DNA from: DASUSF01 sp036375275
GTDB lineage: Bacteria; Pseudomonadota; Alphaproteobacteria; Geminicoccales; Geminicoccaceae
DNA: 19,757 bases
Assembly (NCBI GenBank): GCA_036375275.1
Contig: DASUSF010000147.1
Coordinates: 1 to 19,757, forward strand
Reading direction: 5' to 3'
Made by a program: the position numbers and the translations under genes. Numbering within the stretch: position 1 is the stretch's first letter; each line of letters opens with the position of its first letter. The notes below the pieces were generated by a model, which was not told the DNA's origin, made no database searches, and saw only the letters and a list, made by a program, of their open reading frames with translations. Shown here piece by piece: positions 7,404 through 14,370 of the stretch.

Positions 7404-8213
7404 ATGATTGGCCCGATATGGAGCGTGCGACGCGGATCTCCCGACGGTGCGCAGCGCCGCCGGATCTCCGCGCCGATCGTCACAAGAACTGCACTTCTCG
7501 CCCTTTTCCTCATCATCGGGATGGGTCTCGCTGATGTGCGGGCCGGGCTGGTGCCGGACGAGGGCAAGCCGTTCGTCTGCGCCCAGGTCGTGATCGCGAT
7601 CGACGGCTCGGAGAGCACGCGCGACTCCGGCTTCCAGCGCCAGATCCAGGCGCTCGACCATGCGCTTCGCCATGCCGAACTGCATCAGGCGCTTCAGGAC
7701 TGCCTGCCGGGGAGCGTCGCGCTCGGGCTCATCACCTGGTCCGGCCCGAACCAGCAGAGCATCTGCCTGCCTTGGAGCGTGGTGAGGAACGGCGGCGATC
7801 TCGCCCTCACCGCCTTCGCCCTGCAGAGCTGCCGCTATATCGGCGGCACCACCGACATCGGTGCGGCGGTCATCTATGCCCTTCGGATGCTCTCGAGCGC
7901 ACCGTACGAAAGCTACTACCGGAGCGTCCTGCTGCTCACCAACGGCCGCACCGACCGTGGTGCCGAAGCACGCCTCATGGCCGCAAGGCAGGCCGCCGAC
8001 CGCGCCAAGATCACCCTGGTCGGCCACGCCCTGCTCCGGAAGAGCCGGTCGTGGCTCGGCCAAGGCCGGCCGGACCACGAGCCGCTGAGGGATTACGTCG
8101 CGCGCAACATCACGGCAGGGCCACGTGCCTTCTGGAGCGCGTCCGATCTCCCCGCCGATTGGCGCGAGATCCTGAACACACTGGTCCGCATGCTTCGCCA
8201 GGAGCTGAACTGA
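7404..8213 (+). CDS. DUF1194 domain-containing protein (VWA-like), exported
   Basis: The product has 269 residues. A basic N-terminus and hydrophobic segment (28-46) ending near VRAG suggest a signal peptide. The mature part starts with VVIAIDGSESTRDSGFQRQI (62-81), the DUF1194 opening with a DxSxS metal-ion-dependent adhesion motif (Asp67, Ser69, Ser71). GGTTDIGAAVIYAL (147-160) supplies the Thr. The third MIDAS position, usually Asp in a DVSGDG-like stretch, reads LLLTNGRTDRG (177-187), with Asn180 in its place. Proteins of this family are periplasmic and of unknown function. It ends directly against the convergent SRAP gene with no base between the stops. The start has no clear ribosome binding site, so it may be slightly off. 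Confidence 0.85.
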   Translation: MIGPIWSVRRGSPDGAQRRRISAPIVTRTALLALFLIIGMGLADVRAGLVPDEGKPFVCAQVVIAIDGSESTRDSGFQRQIQALDHALRHAELHQALQDCLPGSVALGLITWSGPNQQSICLPWSVVRNGGDLALTAFALQSCRYIGGTTDIGAAVIYALRMLSSAPYESYYRSVLLLTNGRTDRGAEARLMAARQAADRAKITLVGHALLRKSRSWLGQGRPDHEPLRDYVARNITAGPRAFWSASDLPADWREILNTLVRMLRQELN

Positions 8214-8900
8214 TCAGGCGAACAGGTCGCCGCTCGCGGGCGGGAGCGGCCGGACGAGCTCGGGGTCGTCGTTGGCGGGGCTGCCGACCCGCGGGCTGAC
8301 GGGAAAGCACTCCAGCCAGTCCGAGGGGCAGGGGCGAAGTAGGGTGCCCGCTTCCTCGGGATCGGCGGCGAGCCAGCGCTGGTGATCGTCGCGGCCGAGG
8401 ATCACCGGCATCCGGTCGTGCAGCGGCGCGACCAGCTCGTTCGGCGGACCGGTGATGATCGTGCAGCTGTGGATGCTCTGTCCCTCCGGATCACGCCAGA
8501 TGTCCCAGAGCCCGGCGAACGCGAGCAGGCCCCCCTCCTTCAGGCGGATCAGGTAGGGCTGCCGTTTCCGACCGTCCTTCCGCCACTCGTAGAAGCCGTC
8601 TGCGGGGACCAGGCAGCGGCGGCGCCGGAACGGGTCGCGGAACGCGGGCTTGCTCGCGACGCCCTCGACCCGGGCGTTGATCATCCGGTTGCCGATCGAG
8701 GGATCCTTCGCCCAGTGCGGGATCAGGCCCCAGCGGACCAGCGCGAGCTCCCGGCCCGCGCCGTCGCGGGTCAGCCGGACGATCGGCACCTCCTGGCTCG
8801 GCGCGATGTTGTAGCGCGCGCCGAGGTTCGGCCGCTCCGGCACGTCGAACAGCTCATGGACCGCCTCGAGCGGCGAGGTCAGGACGTAGCGTCCGCACAT
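8214..8900 (-). CDS. SOS response-associated peptidase, SRAP family (YedK/HMCES-like)
   Basis: The product has 228 residues. It must start at MCGRY, because removal of Met exposes the catalytic Cys2, which forms a thiazolidine crosslink with abasic sites in single-stranded DNA. The other active-site residues are at their expected places: Asn75 (MINARVE), Glu105 (DGFYEW) and His161 (LHDRMPVIL). Known members shield abasic sites at replication forks in the cytoplasm. The frame is open for 12 codons further upstream, but that would bury Cys2 and is rejected. No SOS box was identified upstream by eye. Function by family is well supported. Confidence 0.95.
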   Translation of the reverse strand: MCGRYVLTSPLEAVHELFDVPERPNLGARYNIAPSQEVPIVRLTRDGAGRELALVRWGLIPHWAKDPSIGNRMINARVEGVASKPAFRDPFRRRRCLVPADGFYEWRKDGRKRQPYLIRLKEGGLLAFAGLWDIWRDPEGQSIHSCTIITGPPNELVAPLHDRMPVILGRDDHQRWLAADPEEAGTLLRPCPSDWLECFPVSPRVGSPANDDPELVRPLPPASGDLFA

Positions 8901-9179
8901 GGCGGCGAAGGTGATGGCCCGCTCGCCCTGCCGCAAGGGCGATCTCTCGACAAGCGGGAGAGACGCGCCGCCGACTGGAGCTCCACCCGGTCTGCTTCGA
9001 CGCCGTGGACCTGGAACTCCGGGCGTTCGCGACCGATTTCTCCAGCGACGAGCCGCTCGGGAGAGCGGTCCGCAGTGCGTGTCCCGGGCAGTGCAGGATT
9101 CCCGATCTTCGCCGCTTGACGTGACGCGTCGATGGCGGACACTGCTCGAAAAACCCGGTCAGGGGAGGGCGAGCGCACC

Positions 9180-9383
9180 ATGGCAGCGGAGAAGGGGTCC
9201 GGACGCCGCCGGGCGTTCGGCCTGCCGACGGTCCGACCCGGCCTCGAGCCGCCCGACGACCTCGCCGGCGACCCCGCCTGCCCGACCACCGATCTCGCGC
9301 GTCTGCTGCGCGGGCCAGACCGGGCGCTGGTCGTGCACCAGAAGGACCGGTTCGCCGGGCTCAACGAGATCATGCCGGGATGA
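9180..9383 (+). CDS. Small protein of unknown function, 67 aa
   Basis: A 67-residue frame starts at 9180 with AGGGGAGGG ten bases upstream. It begins with a basic MAAEKGSGRRR stretch and continues with a Pro/Asp-rich middle and LARLLRGPDRALVVHQKDRF. There is no signal peptide or membrane segment, and I do not recognise a family. The same frame also has an ATG at 9132 without a ribosome binding site. The Uma2-like gene starts 58 bases downstream on the same strand. Confidence 0.5.
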   Translation: MAAEKGSGRRRAFGLPTVRPGLEPPDDLAGDPACPTTDLARLLRGPDRALVVHQKDRFAGLNEIMPG

Positions 9384-9441
9384 CCCGCAGCCGGCGCGCT
9401 CCCCGCCCGCCGCGGGGTGTCGAGTGGAGGCAGCCATCATC

Positions 9442-10038
9442 ATGATCCGCAGAGATCGGGACCGACGGGGTGAAGGGACGCGCACCTCGATCCCCGCATT
9501 CCTCGACCGCGCCCGTGAGACCAACGAGCGGCTGGAGCTGCGCGGCGGCCGCATCTTCGTCACCACCCGGGCGGGCACGATCCACGACCTGCTGCGCGCG
9601 CGGACCGCGAAGATCCTCCGCCGGCAGCTCGAGGGGCGGCCGTGGCGGGTCCTGGAGGGCGAGGCGGTGCAGCTCGACCAGCACAACGTGCTGCGGCCGG
9701 ACATCGCGATCGTGTTCTCGGCGCAGGATCGGCCGAGGATCGCCGCCGACCCGGTGGCGGTGGTCGAGATCATCGAGCCGGCCACCGCGGACGTCGACCG
9801 GGGCGAGCGCGGCCAGCACTACCGGGACGTCCGCTCGGTCGAGCACTACGTGCTGATCTCGACCGACGCGCAGCGGGTCGAGCTGTTCTCGCGCGAGGCG
9901 GCGCGCTCCTGGTCGTATCGGAGCTACGACGGGCTGCATCGGATGGTGCCGCTCGCCACGCTCGACATCACCCTGCTGCTGGCCGCCGTCTACGAGGGGA
10001 TCGACATCGCCGCCGGAGGCAGGCGCGCCGGGCTTTGA
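9442..10038 (+). CDS. Uma2 family (DUF820) endonuclease-fold protein
   Basis: The product has 198 residues, normal for Uma2 proteins. The order of motifs matches: RLELRGGRIFVTT (30-42), HDLLRARTAKILRRQL (48-63), VLRPDIAIVF (83-92) with Asp87, VAVVEIIEPATADVDRGERG (105-124) with Glu109, and VEHYVLI (133-139). The fold is that of PD-(D/E)xK nucleases. The basic residue usually found as Lys after the DRGE stretch is Arg or displaced here, so activity is not certain. Such proteins occur in many copies in cyanobacteria and high-GC bacteria with no firm role. The ATG at 9442 has GGAGG eleven bases away; an in-frame GTG six codons earlier is an alternative. Confidence 0.85.
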   Translation: MIRRDRDRRGEGTRTSIPAFLDRARETNERLELRGGRIFVTTRAGTIHDLLRARTAKILRRQLEGRPWRVLEGEAVQLDQHNVLRPDIAIVFSAQDRPRIAADPVAVVEIIEPATADVDRGERGQHYRDVRSVEHYVLISTDAQRVELFSREAARSWSYRSYDGLHRMVPLATLDITLLLAAVYEGIDIAAGGRRAGL

Positions 10039-10353
10039 GGCACGGCGCGGGCGCCCGCCGCTCGTGGTGGTCGCCTCCCTCCAACTTCACCGACGAGCCG
10101 ACGTTTAGGAACCCGGGGGCGGACTGCGGCGGGATTGCGAGATCGACGATTCCGGCTCCTGCTCCCGACCTGACCGGCTCGGACGCCGTCGCGGCCGTGC
10201 TCGCGGCGTTTCGCCCCCCGGACCATGAACTTCCTCAGCCAGCACCTGACGCCGGAGCCTGTGCCCCACGTCACATCGAACTCTGTCCCGAAAGACGAGG
10301 ATGGGTATCCCGCAACCGGTGATCTGGTTGCGGTTGGCACAGGAGGGGGTGGG
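10039..10353. other. Intergenic region with a hairpin near its end
   Basis: No protein-like frame with a ribosome binding site is seen here. CCGCAACC (10310-10317) pairs with GGTTGCGG (10326-10333) around an eight-base loop, 20 bases before the next gene's start. It could be an operator-like palindrome or leader structure. The frame of the next gene is open from an ATG at 10225, but that part lacks protein-like features. Confidence 0.45.
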
Positions 10354-11517
10354 ATGGCGACCTTTTCGACTTCGGCTTCTGACCCTGCGTCCGGGACGGC
10401 CGCGCGGGAAGGTTCGGTCCGCAGGAGCCTGTTCGGCCTCAAGCGGCAGCGGTCGAGAGCCGGCGGGCGCAACGGCGATCTCACGCGGCACATCGAAGAT
10501 GCCCATGATCTGCTTTGCTCGGCCAACCGCAAGGGGGTGCGGATACCGCAGGACGTGGTCACCGTCATGGTCGAGGTGCGGCGGACCTACGAGGCGGGAG
10601 GGACGCCGGACGCAGAGCTCGAGACGCGCTTCTGGAACGCCTACGGCCTGCTCCGGAGCGCCATCGAGCCGACCCACCGGGCGCGCCGGATGTATCGCTG
10701 GGTGTTCTATGTGACCCTCGCGCTCCTCCTGCTCTCCCAGCTCGCCTACCTGTTCGGCGCCAGCGTGCGCGACCAGATCACCAGACTCGACGAGGAGCAC
10801 TACCGCCTGCTCGGCCAGCAGCAGGTGGCGGCCGCGCCACCGGAGGAAGGCGCCGACCAGGGTGCGGGAGCGGCGCTGGCGACACCGTTGTCGATCCAGG
10901 AGCAGATAGAGGCCAACGAAGCCGCCCGCACAGACTACCGCGAGCTCGCCCGGCAGCTGGTGCCCTGGTTCGGCACCCCATCTCTCGCGCTCGCGGCGCT
11001 CAAGATCTACCTCGAGTTCCTGTCGTCCTACCTGCTCCCGGCGCTCTACGGCCTGCTCGGCGCCTGCGCATTCGTGCTCCGGCAGCTCTCCGACGACATC
11101 GGCCGGCTGCGCTTCGCGAGCGACATCAAGGGCCAGTACACGCTGCGCCTCAACATCGGCCTGCTCGCCGGCCTCGCGGTCGGCTGGTTCATCCAGCCGG
11201 ACCAGGAAGCGAGCGTGGTCGCCAACCTGCCGCCGCTCGCCCTCGCCTTCGTCGCCGGGTACGGCAGCGACCTGCTGTTCGCGGTCCTCGACCGCATCGT
11301 CCAGGCCTTCACGTCGCCCCGGGGCGATGGCATGACGGTGCGCGAGGAGAGCGCCGGAGGCCTCGAGCGGGTCGAGCGGCGGAGCGTCGAGACCCGGGTC
11401 GCGGATGGCCGCCGGGCGGAACCCGAGGACGAGCGGGATGCAACGAGCGGTGGGACGAAGCCGAGTCGTCCGGCGGGCGAAGATCCGGACGCGGGGGAAC
11501 CACGCAAAGCCGCCTGA
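10354..11517 (+). CDS. Four-helix integral membrane protein of unknown function
   Basis: The product has 387 residues. A hydrophilic N-terminus (1-110) contains a helical block (45-105). Hydrophobic helices follow at about 115-137, 224-243, 265-281 and 291-312. Between the first two lies a polar Glu/Gln-rich segment (138-205), likely a coiled or stalk region. The tail (320-387) is charged and disordered. The stretches YLLPALYGLLGACAFVLRQL (226-245) and AGYGSDLLFAVLDRIV (301-316) look conserved in a proteobacterial membrane family whose role I do not know. The ATG at 10354 has AGGAGGGGG upstream, which decides the start over the earlier ATG at 10225. A strong hairpin follows the stop, separating it from the lar operon. 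Confidence 0.8.
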   Translation: MATFSTSASDPASGTAAREGSVRRSLFGLKRQRSRAGGRNGDLTRHIEDAHDLLCSANRKGVRIPQDVVTVMVEVRRTYEAGGTPDAELETRFWNAYGLLRSAIEPTHRARRMYRWVFYVTLALLLLSQLAYLFGASVRDQITRLDEEHYRLLGQQQVAAAPPEEGADQGAGAALATPLSIQEQIEANEAARTDYRELARQLVPWFGTPSLALAALKIYLEFLSSYLLPALYGLLGACAFVLRQLSDDIGRLRFASDIKGQYTLRLNIGLLAGLAVGWFIQPDQEASVVANLPPLALAFVAGYGSDLLFAVLDRIVQAFTSPRGDGMTVREESAGGLERVERRSVETRVADGRRAEPEDERDATSGGTKPSRPAGEDPDAGEPRKAA

Positions 11518-11539
11518 CCTCGCCGCCGGACGTCTCCGA

Positions 11540-11567
11540 CGGGGCCGGTCGTGAGCGGCCGGCCCCG
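11540..11567 (+). terminator. Strong hairpin after the four-helix membrane protein gene
   Basis: An 11-bp stem (11540-11550 with 11557-11567, one G-T wobble) closes a GTGAGC loop, 22 bases after the stop codon. The following bases are not a T-run, so intrinsic termination may be partial. It lies 100 bases before larC and could also limit read-through into the lar operon. Confidence 0.55.
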
Positions 11568-11667
11568 GTGCAGTGTACATCTTGATGAGAGGCACCCTGG
11601 CCCGGCTGCTCGACCGGCTCGCCGGGCCCGGCCCGTTCCTCCGTTCGACATGAGGGAAGGCCGGTAA

Positions 11668-12897
11668 GTGGCGGATCACGATGCGGTTCGCGCGGAGGCC
11701 GAGCCGGTGCGTCACCTGCACATCGACCCGCTCGGCGGCGCCGCCGGGGACATGATCATCGCGGCGCTGCTCGACGCGTTCCCCGAGTTCGAGGAGCGCG
11801 CCGTCGAGGCGATGCGGGCGGCGGGGCTGCCGGCGGCCTGGCAGCCGGTCGTGGCCCGGCACCACGACGGCGTGCTCGGCGGCCGGCGTTTCGGGATCGA
11901 ACGCGGGCCAGGTGCCGCGGACGCGCCGGACAACCACTTCCGGGCGCTGGTCAGGATGCTCGAGAGCTCGGACCTCGCGCCGGCCGTCGCCCGGCGCGCG
12001 GCCACGATCCTCGAGCTGATCGGGTGGGCCGAGGCGGCGGTGCACGGGGTCGACCTCGAACGGGTCCACTTCCACGAGCTCGCCGACTGGGACTCGATCG
12101 CGGACGTGGTCGGGGCGGCGACGCTGATCGAGGCGCTGCAGCCTCTCCGGGTCTCGCTCGCGCCGCTGCCGCTCGGCGGCGGCCGGGTCAGGACCCGCCA
12201 CGGCTGGCTGCCGGTCCCGGCGCCGGCGACGGCGCGCCTGCTCGATGGCCTGCCGGTGATCGACGACGGGATCGGCGGCGAGCGGGTCACCCCGACCGGG
12301 GCGGCGATCCTCCGTCACCTCGAGCCGACGCCGCACCTGCCCCCGGGCGCGTGGCGGCTCGCCCGGACCGGCCACGGCTTCGGGACCCGGACGCTGGACG
12401 GGATCAGCAACGTGCTCCGGGTCATGGTCTACGAGCGCGGGGAGGAGCATGGCTGGACCGGCGAGCGGGTGGGCGTGATCGGCTTCGAGGTCGACGACAT
12501 GAGCCCGGAGGCGCTCGCCCTCGGCGTCGACCGGCTGCGCGCCAGGGAAGGGGTGCTCGACCTCGTGCAGATCCCGGCATTCGGCAAGAAGGGGCGGGTC
12601 GCGGTCCAGATCCAGGTCCTGGCCCGCGAGGACGCGCTGGATTCGGTGATCGGGGCCTGCTTCGCTGAGACCACCACGATCGGGCTTCGCCACCGGATCG
12701 AGGCGCGCGCGGTGCTCGGGCGGCGGGAACGGGTTGCGGAGGGCGTGCGGGTAAAGGTAGTGGAACGGCCGGGCGGGCGGACGCTCAAGGTCGAGGCCGA
12801 GGACCTGCGCCCGCTCGAAGGCCATGCCGCCCGGGAGAACCGAAGGCGTGCGATCGAGCGCGCGGTGGACGAGGAGCGCGATGGGCCCGACGACTGA
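11668..12897 (+). CDS. larC: Nickel insertion protein LarC (nickel-pincer cofactor biosynthesis)
   Basis: The product has 409 residues in one uninterrupted frame, unlike Lactiplantibacillus plantarum, where LarC is made through a frameshift between two parts. N-terminal motifs are HLHIDPLGGAAGDMIIAALL (16-35), VHFHELADWDSIADVVGAA (133-151), the GGGRVRTRHGWLPVPAPAT segment (170-188) and RVTPTGAAIL (206-215). The C-terminal, CTP-using part shows FEVDDMSPE (273-281), FGKKGR (305-310) and ETTTIGLR (334-341). LarC inserts nickel into the dithio-pyridinium mononucleotide in a CTP-dependent step, in the cytoplasm. The start is GTG at 11668, with GGGAAGG upstream. It is the first gene of larC-larE-larB and overlaps larE by 17 bases. 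Confidence 0.93.
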   Translation: MADHDAVRAEAEPVRHLHIDPLGGAAGDMIIAALLDAFPEFEERAVEAMRAAGLPAAWQPVVARHHDGVLGGRRFGIERGPGAADAPDNHFRALVRMLESSDLAPAVARRAATILELIGWAEAAVHGVDLERVHFHELADWDSIADVVGAATLIEALQPLRVSLAPLPLGGGRVRTRHGWLPVPAPATARLLDGLPVIDDGIGGERVTPTGAAILRHLEPTPHLPPGAWRLARTGHGFGTRTLDGISNVLRVMVYERGEEHGWTGERVGVIGFEVDDMSPEALALGVDRLRAREGVLDLVQIPAFGKKGRVAVQIQVLAREDALDSVIGACFAETTTIGLRHRIEARAVLGRRERVAEGVRVKVVERPGGRTLKVEAEDLRPLEGHAARENRRRAIERAVDEERDGPDD

Positions 12898-13699
12898 TCT
12901 GCTGCGCGCGCTGCACGCGGTCCTCGACCGGATGGGCGAGGTCTGCCTCGCGGTCAGCGGCGGGGTCGACAGCATGACGCTCGCGGTCGTGGCCGGGCGG
13001 CGGCTCGGGGCGCGGGCTGCCGTGATCCATGCGACGTCGCCGGCGGTGCCGCCGGAGGCGACCGCGCGCGTCCGACGCTACGCGAGCCTGGAGGGCTGGC
13101 CGCTCGAGGTGATCGACGCCGGCGAGTTCGCCGACGAGCGCTACCTCGCCAACCCCTCGAACCGCTGCTTCTTCTGCAAGACCAACCTCTACGGCGCGCT
13201 CGCGGCGCGTACCTCGGCCATGATCTGCTCGGGCACCAACACCGACGACCTCGGCGACTACCGGCCCGGCCTGCAGGCCGCCGCTGCGCACCGGGTGCGT
13301 CATCCCTACGTCGAGGCCGGGATCGACAAGGCGGCCGTGCGCCGGATGGCCCGCGTGCTGGGCCTCGACGATCTGGCCGAGCTGCCGGCGGCGCCCTGCC
13401 TGTCGAGCCGGCTCGAGACCGGAATCCGGGTGAGCGCGGCCAGGCTCCGCCTGGTCCACCGGGTCGAGCGCCTGATCGAGGACGCGCTCGAGCCCGAGAC
13501 CGTCCGCTGCCGGGTCATGACCGACGGGGTCACGGTGCAGCTCGACGCGGAGAGCCTCGCCGCGATCGAGGGCGAGGGCGGGCATGTCCTCCGGCGCCAG
13601 ATCGGGGACCTGCTGGTCGCGCACGGCGAGGTGCGGGCGCCCCGCTACGCACCCTACCGGATGGGGAGCGCCTTCCACCGCCCGGCCACGCATGGCTGA
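12881..13699 (+). CDS. larE: ATP-dependent sacrificial sulfur transferase LarE
   Basis: The product has 272 residues, the usual length. The PP-loop for ATP pyrophosphatase activity is LAVSGGVDSMTLA (23-35). Conserved family motifs are SNRCFFCKTNLY (93-104), GTNTDDLGDYRPG (118-130) and LPAAPCLSSRLETG (168-181). LarE activates the pyridinium carboxylate by adenylation and supplies sulfur. In L. plantarum the sulfur comes from one sacrificial Cys, whereas some homologues with three cysteines hold an iron-sulfur cluster. Here Cys96, Cys99 and Cys173 are all present, pointing to the second type (inference). The ATG at 12881 lies inside the end of larC and the stop overlaps larB by 8 bases, so all three are probably translationally coupled. 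Confidence 0.93.
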   Translation: MGPTTDLLRALHAVLDRMGEVCLAVSGGVDSMTLAVVAGRRLGARAAVIHATSPAVPPEATARVRRYASLEGWPLEVIDAGEFADERYLANPSNRCFFCKTNLYGALAARTSAMICSGTNTDDLGDYRPGLQAAAAHRVRHPYVEAGIDKAAVRRMARVLGLDDLAELPAAPCLSSRLETGIRVSAARLRLVHRVERLIEDALEPETVRCRVMTDGVTVQLDAESLAAIEGEGGHVLRRQIGDLLVAHGEVRAPRYAPYRMGSAFHRPATHG

Positions 13700-14354
13700 C
13701 GTCGAGTTCGACTTCGAGCGGGTGAAGCGGATCGGGCTCGCGGAGGCGGTGCTCGGCGCCGGCAAGAACGCCGGCCAGCTGATCGAGATCGTCGAGACCA
13801 CGCGCGCCCGGGACGTGCCGCTGCTGCTGACCCGGCTGCCGCTCGAGGCAGGCGAGGCGCTGAGCGCCCGCTTCGGCGCTGCCGTCGACTACGACCCGCT
13901 GTCCAGGACCGCGTTCGTGGGCGCGGTCGCTGGGCCTTCCGGAGCGCCCCGGGTGGCGATCGTCACCGCCGGCACCAGCGATCTCCCGGTGGCGGTCGAG
14001 GCCGAGCGCACGCTCGCCTTCAACGGGCTCGCGGCCGAGCGGTTCGTCGACTGCGGCGTCGCCGGGTTGTGGCGGATCCTTCGGCACGAGGAGGCGCTGC
14101 GCGGCTTCCCCGTGGTGATCGCCTGCGCCGGCATGGAGGGCGCTCTCTTCAGCGTCCTCGGCGGGCTGCTCGGCGGCCTCCTGATCGCCGTCCCGACCTC
14201 GACCGGCTACGGCCTCGCCGAGGAAGGGCGGACGGCCCTGCATGCGGCGCTGGTCAGCTGCGCGCCAGGGGTCGTCGTGGTCAACGTCGACAATGGCTTC
14301 GGGGCGGCGTGCGCTGCGATCCGCGCGCTCAACCTCGCGACCCCCCCTCGCTGA
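13692..14354 (+). CDS. larB: Nickel-pincer cofactor biosynthesis protein LarB (NaAD carboxylase/hydrolase)
   Basis: The product has 220 residues, a little shorter than the L. plantarum protein (about 246). The N-terminal FDFERVKRIGLAEAVLGAGK (6-25) and the AIR-carboxylase-like C-terminal half are typical: VTAGTSDLPVAVEA (91-104), ACAGMEGALFSVLGGLLGG (144-162), VPTSTGYG (167-174), then SCAPGVVVVNVDNGFGAA (189-206). Cys190 probably matches the Cys that forms an adduct with the pyridine ring. LarB carboxylates nicotinic acid adenine dinucleotide and hydrolyses its phosphoanhydride, the first step of cofactor synthesis. The ATG overlaps the larE stop. The transporter gene starts 16 bases after this stop. 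Confidence 0.93.
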   Translation: MADVEFDFERVKRIGLAEAVLGAGKNAGQLIEIVETTRARDVPLLLTRLPLEAGEALSARFGAAVDYDPLSRTAFVGAVAGPSGAPRVAIVTAGTSDLPVAVEAERTLAFNGLAAERFVDCGVAGLWRILRHEEALRGFPVVIACAGMEGALFSVLGGLLGGLLIAVPTSTGYGLAEEGRTALHAALVSCAPGVVVVNVDNGFGAACAAIRALNLATPPR

Positions 14355-14370
14355 TCGTCCGGAGCGGGAG

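Noticed and set aside
8915..9121. Frame encoding a plausible-looking segment (CFDAVDLELRAFATDF) upstream of the 67-aa gene
   Set aside because: It has no ATG or GTG with a ribosome binding site near its beginning and is short. It could be a decayed gene end, but the support is too weak.
8899..9441. N-terminal extension of the Uma2 frame back to an ATG at 8899
   Set aside because: The extension is Arg/Pro-rich without domain similarity and overlaps the SRAP start on the other strand. The Uma2 fold starts after 9442.
10225..10353. Earlier start for the four-helix membrane protein
   Set aside because: The ATG at 10225 has no ribosome binding site and would translate through a hairpin. The ATG at 10354 has a strong AGGAGGGGG.
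10105..12975. A 956-codon minus-strand open frame
   Set aside because: It is antisense to the four-helix membrane protein and larC, and its translation is a low-complexity Arg/Glu/Pro/Ala mix. This is a GC-rich shadow frame.
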